Source: Methylobacterium sp. J-078
GTDB lineage: Bacteria > Pseudomonadota > Alphaproteobacteria > Rhizobiales > Beijerinckiaceae
Assembly (NCBI RefSeq): GCF_022829285.1
Contig: NZ_JAKSYI010000140.1
Location: forward strand, 1 to 60,764
DNA length: 60,764 bases
Reading direction: 5' to 3'
A model generated the notes under the pieces. That model was not told where the DNA came from, ran no database searches, and saw nothing but the letters and a program-made list of their open reading frames with translations. Shown here one piece after another: positions 45,612-54,710 of the stretch. The first letter of the stretch is position 1, and each line of letters begins with the position of its first letter. Both the position numbers and the translations under genes were made by a program.

Positions 45612-45688
45612 TGGCGCACCCGACACGATTCGAACGTGTGACCTTTGCCTTCGGAGGGCAACGCTCTATCCAGCTGAGCTACGGGTGC
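45612..45688 (-). tRNA. tRNA-Arg (anticodon CCG)
   Basis: A complete 77-base tRNA on the minus strand. The acceptor stem GCACCCG/CGGGTGC, D-arm TAGCTCAGCTGGATAGAGC, anticodon arm TTGCC-CTCCGAA-GGCAA (anticodon CCG, reads CGG) and T-arm with GTTCGAATC are all present, and CCA is encoded. It borders the IS256 relic and the Hint pseudogene region. Confidence 0.95.
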
Positions 45689-45831
45689 TGACCGTGTCGC
45701 TCTGGTAGCCCATGCGGCGGCCTTGCGCAACGGGTCAGTGGAAGCCTTCAGGCTCGAACGGATGTCTGCGCGGGCTCCGCAGGCAAGGGCCATAGGGTCG
45801 ACGCGTGTGGGATGCGTGGGTCGTGAGGCGG

Positions 45832-46360
45832 TGGCGCGTCCAATTTCATGCGCAACGTGCTGGCCTATACCGGCCACGCGAGTCGCCGCGTCGTCTCGGT
45901 TTTCCTCGCCACTGCCTTCGCCCAGGACGACGCGGAGGTGGCCCGTCAGCAAGGGTGCAGGTGGCCGATCAGCTCCGGGTCGAGGTGCCCAAGCGCGCGA
46001 CCCTGATGGACACCGCCGGGCCCGGCGTACTGGCCTACATGGGCTTCCCGGCCGCTCACCGGGTTAAGCTCCACAGCACGATCCCGCTGGAGCGCCTGAA
46101 CGGCGAGATCAAACGCCGGACCGAGGTCGTCGGCATCCTCCCCCACGAGGCTGCCATCACCCGTCTCGTCGGCGCGATCCTGCTCGAACAAAACGACGAA
46201 TGGGCCGTCCAGCGGTCCCGTTTCATGACCCTGGAAAGCATCGCCCCGTTCGGCGATGATCCCCCCGTCAGCCTGCCGACCCTGGCAGCCTGATCCTCCC
46301 GGCCCATGCCGGCGATCGTGGTGGCTCTCAGCGAGCTACACCACGCCAGGGGACACGACC
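45832..46360 (+). pseudogene. IS256-family transposase, degraded 3' part with element end
   Basis: The transposase C-terminus is spread over three frames: WRVQF at 45832, then MRNVLAYTGHASRRVVSVF and LATAFAQDDAEVARQ from 45849, then VADQLRVEVPKRATLMD to AAHRVKLHSTIPLERLNGEIKRR, ending TGA at 46291-46293. The last part holds the conserved IS256 ERLNGEIKRRTEVVGI and LLEQNDEWAVQR. The catalytic N-terminal two thirds is missing. The trailing bases up to GGGGACACGACC look like the right terminal repeat of such elements. Confidence 0.85.
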
Positions 46361-46480
46361 TGACGTGATCGGCAAGATTCCGCCGACGGTGGCTCCCGAT
46401 CGGCGAGAGTTGGCCTACCCGTCTCACGACATATTCCCCTAAGGTACTGTATCGTCGTGACTTTTGGCGATCGTGATGGT

Positions 46481-46496
46481 TGGCATCCCGGTTGCC
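46481..46496 (+). promoter_or_regulatory. Sigma-54 (-24/-12) promoter
   Basis: TGGCATCCCGGTTGCC matches the sigma-54 consensus TGGCAC-N5-TTGCA at all key bases, with the GG and GC doublets correctly spaced. It lies 120 bases before the start of the MHS transporter gene. Flanking it is an inverted repeat GTGATGG (46474-46480) / CCATCAC (46495-46501). A sigma-54 activator (DctD-like) is encoded further down the same strand. Confidence 0.7.
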
Positions 46497-46615
46497 ATCA
46501 CTCCTTTGCATCCCGTCGGTGCTGACCGTGAAGAGGCCGAAGGCCCGGGTTCGTGGGGCGGGTCGATCACGGCCACATTCCGGTGAGGCCGAAGTTCACA
46601 ACAGGGAGAACGTCC

Positions 46616-47947
46616 ATGAACACGGCTGCACCCGCGGCGATCGGGGATATCCCCGCCCGCGCCGAAGCAACGGACCGCCAGAAGATCAAGGCCATCGTCG
46701 CCGCCTCATCAGGCAACCTCGTCGAGTGGTACGACTTCTACGCCTACGCATTTACGTCGATCTACTTCGCCTCCGCCTTCTTCCCCTCCAGCAGCACGAC
46801 CGGACAGTTGCTCGCCACGGCCGGCATCTTCGCGGTCGGCTTCTTCATGCGCCCGCTCGGCGGTTGGATCTTCGGGCGGATCGCGGACCGACGGGGGCGC
46901 AAGTCCTCGATGGTGTTCTCGGTGCTGCTGATGTGCGCCGGCTCGCTGATGATCGGGCTGCTGCCAACCTACGAGTCGATCGGCGTGCTGGCCCCCGTGC
47001 TGCTGCTGGTGGCGCGCCTTGCCCAGGGGCTCTCGGTCGGCGGCGAGTACGGTACCGCGGCGACCTACATGAGCGAGATCGCCGGCAAGGGGCGGCGCGG
47101 CTTCCTGTCCTCGTTCCAGTACGTCACCCTGATCGGCGGTCAGCTGCTCGCGGTGCTCGTGGTGTTCGCCCTTCAGCACATCCTCACCGGCGAGGAGATG
47201 CGGGCCTGGGGCTGGCGCATCCCGTTCCTCATCGGTGCCGCCGCCGCCATCGTCGCGATGATGCTGCGCGGCTCGCTCAAGGAATCGGTCTCGCACGAGA
47301 CGATGCAGAGCAAGGACGCCGGTTCGATGCGGGCGTTGATGCAGCACAAGCGCGCGCTACTGATCACCTTCGCTTTCACCATGGGCGGTTCACTCTATTT
47401 TTACACGATGACGACCTACATGCAGAAGTTCCTCGTCAACACGGTCAAGCTCGATCTTAAATCAGTCTCGACGGTGATGACCCTGGCGCTGGTCGCTTTC
47501 ATGCTGCTGCAGCCGCTGTTCGGCCTGCTCTCGGATCGGATCGGACGGCGCAACAACATGATCCTGTTCAGCGGGCTCGCGATGCTCGGCGCCGTGCCGC
47601 TGCTCTCGACGCTGTCGCTGATCACGAGCCCCTACGCCGCCTTCGGCCTGATCATGGTCGGCCTGGTCATCGCGACCTTCTACACCTCGATCAGCGGCGT
47701 GGTGAAAGCCGAGCTGTTCCCGGCCGAGGTGCGCGCGCTGGGCGTCGGCCTGCCCTACGCCATCGCCAACGCCATGTTCGGCGGAACCGCGGAATACGTG
47801 GCGCTCTCGTTCAAGTCCTACGGCAACGAGAGCCTGTTCTTCTGGTACGTCGCCGCCATGGCTGCGGTCGCCTTCGCCGCCTCGCTCTGGATGCCCGACA
47901 CGCGCAAGTACGGCTACCTCGACGGCAACGGTCGGATGAGCGGCTAA
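46616..47947 (+). CDS. MFS transporter, metabolite:H+ symporter (KgtP-like)
   Basis: A 443-residue, 12-helix transporter of the MHS branch: SSGNLVEWYDFYAYAF (helix 1 with WYDF), FFMRPLGGWIFGRIADRRGRKSSM and ARLAQGLSVGGEYGTAATYMSE. MHS carriers take up 2-oxoglutarate, citrate, shikimate, proline or betaine with protons. ATG at 46616 follows AGGGAGAACG. It heads a run of same-strand genes (TPP enzyme, aldehyde dehydrogenase, DctBD) and is preceded by a sigma-54 promoter, so regulated organic-acid uptake is the likely role. Confidence 0.9.
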   Translation: MNTAAPAAIGDIPARAEATDRQKIKAIVAASSGNLVEWYDFYAYAFTSIYFASAFFPSSSTTGQLLATAGIFAVGFFMRPLGGWIFGRIADRRGRKSSMVFSVLLMCAGSLMIGLLPTYESIGVLAPVLLLVARLAQGLSVGGEYGTAATYMSEIAGKGRRGFLSSFQYVTLIGGQLLAVLVVFALQHILTGEEMRAWGWRIPFLIGAAAAIVAMMLRGSLKESVSHETMQSKDAGSMRALMQHKRALLITFAFTMGGSLYFYTMTTYMQKFLVNTVKLDLKSVSTVMTLALVAFMLLQPLFGLLSDRIGRRNNMILFSGLAMLGAVPLLSTLSLITSPYAAFGLIMVGLVIATFYTSISGVVKAELFPAEVRALGVGLPYAIANAMFGGTAEYVALSFKSYGNESLFFWYVAAMAAVAFAASLWMPDTRKYGYLDGNGRMSG

Positions 47948-47963
47948 CACCGGTGCGCATTGC

Positions 47964-47988
47964 TGCCGCGGGCCCGGCGCGCGCGGCA
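47964..47988. terminator. GC hairpin after MHS transporter gene
   Basis: TGCCGCG (47964-47970) pairs with CGCGGCA (47982-47988) across an 11-base GC-rich loop. It lacks a T run. It could reduce read-through into the TPP enzyme gene. Confidence 0.3.
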
Positions 47989-48097
47989 CCCCAACCTCCA
48001 TCACCCCTGAAGATTCCTCAGCCAGCGACGAACTCGCGCAACTGACGGTCGACCCCTGCGTGATCGGCCGGACTCAAGCCAACAACAGGAGGGCGTC

Positions 48098-49756
48098 GTG
48101 CCCAAAGGATCCGACCTACTCATCCAGGCTCTCGAGAACGAAGGCGTCGAACGCATCTTCGGCATCCCCGGCGAGGAGAACCTCGACATCGTCGAGAGCC
48201 TGCGCACGTCGAAGATCGAGCTGATCCTGACCCGGCACGAGCAGGCCGCGGCCTTCATGGCCGCCACCTACGGCCGTCTGACGGGCAAGCCCGGCGTCTG
48301 CCTCGCGACGCTCGGCCCCGGTGCGCTGAACTTCGCCACGGGCGCGGCCTACGCCCATCTCGGCGCCATGCCGATGATCATCATCACCGGCCAGAAGGGC
48401 ATCCTCAAGGCCCGGCAGGCGCGCTTCCAGATCGTCGACATCATCGCAACGATGAAGCCGATCACCAAGATGGCCCGCCAGATCGTCTCCGCCTCCTCGA
48501 TCCCCACCATCGTGCGCGACGCCTTCCGCGTCGCCATGGAGGAGCGGCCCGGTCCGGTCCTGCTCGAATTGCCCGAGGACATCGCCGCCGAGGAAGCCGA
48601 GGCCTACACGGTACCGCGGCACCCGATCGATATCCCGGTCGCCCACCCAACCTCGATCGAGCGCGCCGCCCGGATGATCCAGGCGGCCGAGCGTCCGCTG
48701 ATCATGCTCGGGGCCGCCGCGAGCCGCCCGCGCTCCACGAGCGATCTCGGCGGGTTCGTGCAGCGCACCGGCATCCCGTTCTTCACGACGCAGATGGGGA
48801 AGGGCACGGTGGCCCACGGCACCCGCCTCTACATGGGCACCGCCGCGCTCTCCGAGCGCGACTACGTGCACGAGGCGATCGACGCGGCCGACCTCATCAT
48901 CGCCATCGGCCACGACACGGTGGAGAAGCCGCCCTTCTTCATGGGCCAGTTGGGCCAGAAGGTGCTGCACATCAGCTACACGCCCGCGAACGTCGAGGAG
49001 GTGTACTACCCCGACGCCGAAGTGGTGGGCGACCTCGGTCCGACCCTGAAGCTGATCGCCGACCGTCTGGAGGACAGGCTGCCGAACGCGGGCGCGCTGC
49101 TCCACCTGCGCGACCACATCCTGACGCGCATCGCCGACCGCAACGACGAGGATCGCTTCCCCGTCACGCCCCAGCGCCTCGTGCGCGACGTGCGCGCGGT
49201 CATCCCGCAGGACGGCATCGTCTGCCTCGACAACGGGATGTATAAGATCTGGTTCGCCAGGAACTACCGCACCTACGTCGCCAACACGCTGCTGCTCGAC
49301 AATGCCCTGGCCACGATGGGCGCAGGGCTTCCCTCGGCGATGATGGCCGCGATCCTCTACCCCGAGCGCCGCGTCATGGCGGTGTGCGGCGACGGCGGCT
49401 TCATGATGAACAGCCAGGAGATGGAGACTGCGGTGCGCCTCGGGCTCAACCTCGTGGTCCTGATCCTCGACGACTCGGCCTACGGCATGATCCGTTGGAA
49501 GCAGGCCGTGGATCAGTTCCCGGACTACGGAATGACCTTCAAGAACCCGGACTTCGTGAAGTACGCGGAATCCTACGGTGCCATGGGCCATCGGGTCGGC
49601 GCGGTCGAGGATCTGGTGCCGACGCTGGATCATGCCTTCCAGGCCGGTGGCGTTCACCTCGTGGCGGTGCCGATCGACTACTCGGAGAATACCCGCGTCT
49701 TGGTCGACGAGTTACGCACCAAAGTCGCGGACCTGGCGCTCGGCGCAGCCGAATAA
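48098..49756 (+). CDS. TPP-dependent enzyme, catabolic acetolactate synthase-like
   Basis: A 552-residue ThDP enzyme. The N-terminal pyrimidine-binding domain has the catalytic Glu (LILTRHEQAAAFMAATYGRLTGKPGVCLATLGPG). The central domain has a GHDTVEKPPFF segment in place of the RFDDR FAD motif of anabolic synthases. The C-terminal domain has CGDGGFMMNSQEMETAVRLGLNLVVLILDDSAYG with the ThDP/Mg motif GDG-x(24-27)-N-like. This fits FAD-free acetolactate synthases of the AlsS group, but no AlsD lies nearby and another 2-oxo acid may be the substrate. GTG at 48098 follows CAGGAGGG. Confidence 0.85.
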   Translation: MPKGSDLLIQALENEGVERIFGIPGEENLDIVESLRTSKIELILTRHEQAAAFMAATYGRLTGKPGVCLATLGPGALNFATGAAYAHLGAMPMIIITGQKGILKARQARFQIVDIIATMKPITKMARQIVSASSIPTIVRDAFRVAMEERPGPVLLELPEDIAAEEAEAYTVPRHPIDIPVAHPTSIERAARMIQAAERPLIMLGAAASRPRSTSDLGGFVQRTGIPFFTTQMGKGTVAHGTRLYMGTAALSERDYVHEAIDAADLIIAIGHDTVEKPPFFMGQLGQKVLHISYTPANVEEVYYPDAEVVGDLGPTLKLIADRLEDRLPNAGALLHLRDHILTRIADRNDEDRFPVTPQRLVRDVRAVIPQDGIVCLDNGMYKIWFARNYRTYVANTLLLDNALATMGAGLPSAMMAAILYPERRVMAVCGDGGFMMNSQEMETAVRLGLNLVVLILDDSAYGMIRWKQAVDQFPDYGMTFKNPDFVKYAESYGAMGHRVGAVEDLVPTLDHAFQAGGVHLVAVPIDYSENTRVLVDELRTKVADLALGAAE

Positions 49757-49871
49757 TCCGGTACGGCGCCGCCCCCACCGGAGCGGCGGCGCCGATCCCA
49801 TCCATGAACCCGACACGATTCCGCGAACCGGTTCCACGCTCAAGCGGAGCCGTGGAGCAAGGAGGTTGCCC

Positions 49872-51248
49872 GTGCTGCAGATCGTCCAGGCCTACGACCG
49901 CACGCCCTTTGCTGAATTACCCTACGACGACGCTTCGGCCCTGGAGCGGAAGCTCACCGCCGCCGAGCGTGCCGTCCGGGACCGCGATGCGCGACTGCCG
50001 GCGCATGCCCGGATCGCCGTTCTTCAGGCGGTCGCCCGCCGCATCGCCGAGCAGCGCGACCATTTCAGCCGCCAGATCGCACGCGAGGGCGGAAAGCCGC
50101 TCACCGATGCGCGGATCGAGGTAGACCGCGCCGTCGACGGCGTCCGCAACGCCGCCGAGGCTCTACGCGATCTCGCGGGTCGCGAGATCCCGATGGGCCT
50201 CACCCCCGCGAGCGAGGGACGCTGGGCCTTCACGACCCGCGAGCCGATCGGCGTCGTCGCGGCGATCTCGGCCTTCAACCATCCGCTCAACCTGATCGTC
50301 CATCAGGTCGCGCCGGCCATCGCCGTTGGGTGCCCGGTGATCGTCAAGCCGGCGTCCGCCACGCCGCTGTCCTGCTTCGATTTCGTGCGGCTCGTCCATG
50401 AGGCCGGCCTGCCCGAACCGTGGTGCCAGACCTTTCTTCCGGCGACGAACGACCTCGCCGAGGCGCTGGCGACTGATCCGCGCGTCGCCTTCGTCAGCTT
50501 CATCGGCTCGGCTCGCGTCGGCTGGCACCTGCATGGCCGTCTGGCGCCGGGCACGCGCTCCGCGCTGGAGCATGGCGGCGTCGCCCCCGCCATCGTCGAT
50601 CGGAGCGCCGACCTCGACGCGATCATCACGCCGCTCGTCAAGGGCGGCTACTACCATGCCGGACAGGTCTGCGTGTCGACGCAGCGGATCTTCGTCCATG
50701 CCGAGATCGAGGCGGCCTTCACCGAGCGGTTCCTGGAGCGCGTCGCGGAACTCCGGGTCGGGGACCCGCTCCTGCCGGACACCGAGGTCGGTCCCCTGAT
50801 CCAGCCGCGCGAAGCCGATCGCGTCCGCGCCTGGATCGACGAGGCCGTGGCAAGGGGCGCACGCCTGACCGGGGGCGAACGCCTCTCCAAGACGACCCTC
50901 AACCCAGCCGTTCTGCAGTCGCCTGCGCGTGAAGCGCGGGTGTCGCGGGAGGAGGTGTTCGGGCCCGTCACTTGCCTGTACCGCTACGACGACCTCGATG
51001 CCGCCATCGCGACGGCAAATGCGCTGCCCTTCGCCTTCCAGGCGAGCGTCTTCGCACAGGATCTCGGCGTCGCCCTGCGCGCCGCCGAGCGCCTCGACGC
51101 TTCGGCGGTGATGGTCAACGATGCGACAGCCTTCCGCACCGACTGGATGCCCTTCGCGGGGCGGCGCAACTCGGGCTACGGGGTCGGCGGCATTCCCTAC
51201 ACGATGCGCGACATGACACAGGAGAAGATGGTTGTCCTGCGCCGTTGA
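49872..51248 (+). CDS. NAD(P)-dependent aldehyde dehydrogenase
   Basis: A 458-residue ALDH-superfamily enzyme that oxidises an aldehyde to its acid or acyl-CoA. The general base is Glu233 (LEHGGVAPAI) and the nucleophile Cys267 (GQVCVSTQRIF). The cofactor motif is AISAFNHPLNLIVHQVAPAIAVGCPVIVKPA, and the C-terminal EEVFGPV is present. GTG at 49872 is chosen because AAGGAGG lies six to seven bases before it. It follows the TPP enzyme by about 115 bases, which suggests that the TPP enzyme's product or a derived aldehyde is its substrate. Confidence 0.9.
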   Translation: MLQIVQAYDRTPFAELPYDDASALERKLTAAERAVRDRDARLPAHARIAVLQAVARRIAEQRDHFSRQIAREGGKPLTDARIEVDRAVDGVRNAAEALRDLAGREIPMGLTPASEGRWAFTTREPIGVVAAISAFNHPLNLIVHQVAPAIAVGCPVIVKPASATPLSCFDFVRLVHEAGLPEPWCQTFLPATNDLAEALATDPRVAFVSFIGSARVGWHLHGRLAPGTRSALEHGGVAPAIVDRSADLDAIITPLVKGGYYHAGQVCVSTQRIFVHAEIEAAFTERFLERVAELRVGDPLLPDTEVGPLIQPREADRVRAWIDEAVARGARLTGGERLSKTTLNPAVLQSPAREARVSREEVFGPVTCLYRYDDLDAAIATANALPFAFQASVFAQDLGVALRAAERLDASAVMVNDATAFRTDWMPFAGRRNSGYGVGGIPYTMRDMTQEKMVVLRR

Positions 51249-51367
51249 CGGGCCGGCCGACGGCGCGCTCATGCGCCTGAGTGGCGATAGCGCATGACAG
51301 CCGTCTGCTCGGGTGGAATGATCCGTGGTGAGCCGGCACCGGGTCGGATCAGGGGATCGAGGATGTC

Positions 51368-53203
51368 TTGAGCGTGTCCCCTGTCGTGACGGCGGCCTTA
51401 CGGCGGATCACGCGCCGCGGGACCCCCCTCGCCGCCTGGGGGTGGGGGCTGGCCGTCCTCACCCTGGTGGCCACGGCCGCCGTCTTCGGCGTCACCCTCG
51501 AGGCGGGCCACGAGCAGGTGCGCCGCGCCGCGCGCCAGCGCCTCGTCATCGGCGAGGCGGTGCTGCGCGCGGCCGTCGAACGCTACGGGTACCTTCCGGG
51601 TGTCCTCGCCCTCGACACCGAAGTGCGCGGCCTCCTCGGAAACCTCGATGCGCCTGCCGGTATCGCCGCCGTCAACGCGAAGCTGGAGGCTATCGCCGAG
51701 GCATCGGACGTCGCCGCGATCTACCTCCTCGACCGGGACGGGCTGACCCGTAGCGCGAGTAACTGGGACCAGCCGCTCAGCTTCGTCGGAACGTCCTACG
51801 CCTATCGACCGTACTTCACCGAGGCTGTCGCGACCGGCGCTTCACGCTACTTCGGCATCGGGACCACGACGAACCGGCCCGGTCTGTTCATCGGCAAGGC
51901 GGTGCCGGCCCGCGACGGCGGCTTTGCGGGGGTCGTCGTCGTCAAGATCGACCTCGAAGGCCTGCAGCGGGAGTGGCGCCAAGCCGGTGAGCACGTCCTC
52001 GTCTCCGACGCGGCCGGCGTCGTCTTCCTGGCCAGTGAGCCCGCCTGGAAGTATCGCCCGTTCCGTCCCCTCACGCAGGTCGACACGGCTCGCATCCAAG
52101 CGGCGCGTCAGTACGGCGACAGTGATCTGCGGCCCCTGCTCTCGGAGTGGATCGACGGGGGCACGATCGAACTTCCCTGCGGCGACGGTACCATGTCGGG
52201 GATCGTCGAGCGGGCCGCGATGCCGGATCTCGGCTGGACGCTCTGGTACGTCGCCGAGACCGACGCTACGCTGCGTCAGGCTCTGCTGGCATCGCTCGCT
52301 GCCGGGATCGCGTGCCTCGCGTTCGCGTTCGCCCTCGCGGCGGCGAGCCAGAGACGGCAGCGTCTGCGCAGCGAGCAGGCCATGCGCCTCACCCTGGAGC
52401 GACGCGTGGCGGAGCGGACCTCCGACCTCAGCACCGCCAACGCGCGCCTGCGCGGCGAGATCGCTGAGCGGGAACGCGCCACCGCCGCCTTGCGGGCGAC
52501 GCAGGATGAGCTGATCCATGCCGGCCGGCTCGCGGCGCTCGGTCAGATCTCCACGGCGATCAACCACGAGATCAACCAGCCGCTGGCGGCCCTGCGCACC
52601 TTCCTGTCGAGCTCCTCCGTCTTCCTGGAGCGCGGCGACACCGCGACCGTGGGCCGGAACCTGAAGCGCATGACCGAGGTGACGCAGCGCATCGCCGAGA
52701 TCATTCGTCACCTCAAGGTCTTTGCCCGCAAGACAGGCCCCGAGCACTGGGAGCCGGTGCGGCTCGACGCTGCCGCCGCGGCGGCGCTCGACCTGCTCGC
52801 AGCCCGGATCCGCGTCGAGGCCGTCCAGGTGACCTGCGCGATCCCGCCCGAAGCGACGGTACGGGCCGAGCCGGTGCGCCTGGAACAGGTTATCCTAAAC
52901 CTGATGGTCAACGCCCTTGATGCCATGCGCGACGCCCCCGAACGCCGGCTCGACCTGACAGCGATGCGCGAGGCGGCATCCTGCTGGCGCCTGTGCGTCG
53001 CTGACAGCGGTAGTGGGATTTCCGAGGAGCACATGCCGCACGTCTTCGATCCCTTCTTCACCACGAAGGCAGCCGGCGAGGGCCTTGGCCTCGGCCTGTC
53101 GCTGTCGTCTCTGATCGTGCGCGACTTCGGCGGCAGCCTCGCCGCCGCGAACGGCGCACGGGGTGCGGTGCTCACCCTCGTCCTGCCGGCCGCGGAGGCG
53201 TGA
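51368..53203 (+). CDS. dctB: Sensor histidine kinase, DctB-like
   Basis: A 611-residue membrane kinase. Two membrane helices (GWGLAVLTLVATAAVFGVTL near residue 30 and LLASLAAGIACLAFAFALAAAS near 310) bracket a periplasmic double-PAS (dCache/PDC) sensor with the usual SYAYRPYFTEAVA and KAVPARDGGFAGVVVVKIDL. A coiled coil leads to the phospho-acceptor His400 (STAINHEINQPLAAL). The ATPase domain has NLMVNALDAM, DSGSGI and GLGLGLSLS. DctB senses C4-dicarboxylates. Start TTG at 51368 or GTG at 51374. The stop overlaps the dctD start. Confidence 0.88.
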   Translation: MSVSPVVTAALRRITRRGTPLAAWGWGLAVLTLVATAAVFGVTLEAGHEQVRRAARQRLVIGEAVLRAAVERYGYLPGVLALDTEVRGLLGNLDAPAGIAAVNAKLEAIAEASDVAAIYLLDRDGLTRSASNWDQPLSFVGTSYAYRPYFTEAVATGASRYFGIGTTTNRPGLFIGKAVPARDGGFAGVVVVKIDLEGLQREWRQAGEHVLVSDAAGVVFLASEPAWKYRPFRPLTQVDTARIQAARQYGDSDLRPLLSEWIDGGTIELPCGDGTMSGIVERAAMPDLGWTLWYVAETDATLRQALLASLAAGIACLAFAFALAAASQRRQRLRSEQAMRLTLERRVAERTSDLSTANARLRGEIAERERATAALRATQDELIHAGRLAALGQISTAINHEINQPLAALRTFLSSSSVFLERGDTATVGRNLKRMTEVTQRIAEIIRHLKVFARKTGPEHWEPVRLDAAAAAALDLLAARIRVEAVQVTCAIPPEATVRAEPVRLEQVILNLMVNALDAMRDAPERRLDLTAMREAASCWRLCVADSGSGISEEHMPHVFDPFFTTKAAGEGLGLGLSLSSLIVRDFGGSLAAANGARGAVLTLVLPAAEA

Positions 53204-54552
53204 GCGCGATGGCACCTCTGCCGAACCAAGTGCTGTTCATCGACGACGACGAGACCGTGCGGGAGGCGCTGCACCAGTGGCTGACGCTCGCCGACTACGA
53301 TGTCACGACCTTCGAGGACCCGGACGGTGCGCTCGCCCGGATCGATGAGCGCTTCCCTGGCATCCTCGTCACCGATGTGCGCATGCCGCGCATCGGCGGC
53401 CTTGAGGTACTCGAACAGGCCCTGCGGCGCGACCCGGACCTGCCGATCCTCCTCGTTACCGGCCATGGCGACGTGGCGATGGCGGTGGAGGCGATGCAGC
53501 GTGGTGCCTATGACTTCATCGAAAAGCCGTTCGAGCCCGAGCGCCTCGTCGGGGCGATCGGGCGAGCCCGGGAGAAGCGTCACCTCACCCTGCGGCTGCG
53601 CCGCCTCCACGCAGTCGCCGACGCCCCCGGCATCGAGAGCCGCCTCGTCGGCACATCGCGGGCGATGGAGACCCTGCGGCGTGAGGTGCTTGATCTGGCC
53701 GCGACGCCGGTCAACGTCGTCGTCAACGGCGAGACCGGCTCGGGCAAGGAACTGGTCGCGCAATGCCTACACGCCTTCTCCGGGCGGCGGGACGCCCGCT
53801 TCGTCGCCGTCAATTGCGGGGCCATCCCCGATACGATGGTCGAGAGCGAGCTGTTCGGCTACGAGGCCGGCGCCTTCACGGGCGCCGTCAAGCGCCGGGT
53901 CGGCAAGCTCGAATATGCCCATCGCGGCACGCTCTTCCTCGATGAGATCGAGGCGATGCCGCTTTCGGGCCAGGTGAAAATCCTGCGCGTGTTGCAGGAG
54001 CGCAGTCTGGAGCGCCTCGGTTCGAACCAGTCGGTCCCCGCCGATCTGCGCACGGTCTGTGCCAGCAAGGTCGATCTGCGGGGCGAGGCGGCGTCCGGCC
54101 GGTTCCGGGCCGACCTCTATTACCGCCTCGGCGTCGCAGAACTACGTATCCCGCCGCTGCGCGAGCGTCGCGAGGACATCCCGCTGCTCTTCGAGCATTT
54201 CGCGAGCCGCGCCGCCCAGTCGCATGGGCGCGCGATGCGCCCCTTGTGCGCCCGTCTCGTCCAAGAGCTCGTCGATCATGCCTGGCCGGGCAACGTGCGC
54301 GAGTTGCGCAACGCCGCCGAGCGCCACGCCTTCGGCCTGGACCGGCTCGCCGCCGCGCCGGAACCCGAGGCGGACGACGCACGGCCGCTTGCAGCCAGAG
54401 TCGAGGCCTTCGAGCGCGACCTGATCCGTCAGGCCCTGCAGAAGGCCCGGGGCAGCATCGCCGAGGCGATGCGCCTGCTCGACCTGCCCCGTCGCACACT
54501 GAACGAGAAGATGCAGCGTTATGGCCTCAACCGAAGCGACTTCGCGCAGTAG
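53200..54552 (+). CDS. dctD: Sigma-54-dependent response regulator, DctD-like
   Basis: A 450-residue NtrC-class activator. The receiver domain has FIDDDE and phospho-acceptor Asp59 (LVTDVRMP). The AAA+ domain has Walker A GETGSGKE, the sigma-54 contact loop GAFTGA near residue 224 and Walker B GTLFLDEIE. A Fis-type helix-turn-helix ends the protein (KARGSIAEAMRLLDLPRRTLNEKMQRYGL). GTG overlaps the dctB stop (GTGA); an ATG nine bases later is possible. The -24/-12 site before the MHS transporter is its most likely target. Confidence 0.92.
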   Translation: MSAMAPLPNQVLFIDDDETVREALHQWLTLADYDVTTFEDPDGALARIDERFPGILVTDVRMPRIGGLEVLEQALRRDPDLPILLVTGHGDVAMAVEAMQRGAYDFIEKPFEPERLVGAIGRAREKRHLTLRLRRLHAVADAPGIESRLVGTSRAMETLRREVLDLAATPVNVVVNGETGSGKELVAQCLHAFSGRRDARFVAVNCGAIPDTMVESELFGYEAGAFTGAVKRRVGKLEYAHRGTLFLDEIEAMPLSGQVKILRVLQERSLERLGSNQSVPADLRTVCASKVDLRGEAASGRFRADLYYRLGVAELRIPPLRERREDIPLLFEHFASRAAQSHGRAMRPLCARLVQELVDHAWPGNVRELRNAAERHAFGLDRLAAAPEPEADDARPLAARVEAFERDLIRQALQKARGSIAEAMRLLDLPRRTLNEKMQRYGLNRSDFAQ

Positions 54553-54710
54553 GAGGAAGACAACCGAGTGAGGCGGCAAAGTCCGTTTCGATGCATCGTC
54601 ACCCGGAAGCGGACAGTCTCGAAATCGCCCATCTCGGTCGCAGAGCGGACTTGCGAGTGTCGGCCCAACTACGCCGAAGAAGTCATTTCGTTGGGTGGTC
54701 TGAAGCAGAC

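Noticed and set aside
45590..45952. 120-residue frame containing APVAQLDRALPSEGKGHTFESCRVRQF
   Set aside because: This peptide is the conceptual translation through the tRNA-Arg gene, a familiar false ORF.
48116..49657. 513-residue minus-strand frame opposite the TPP enzyme gene
   Set aside because: Mirror of a real gene; His/Gly/Asp-rich, no motif.
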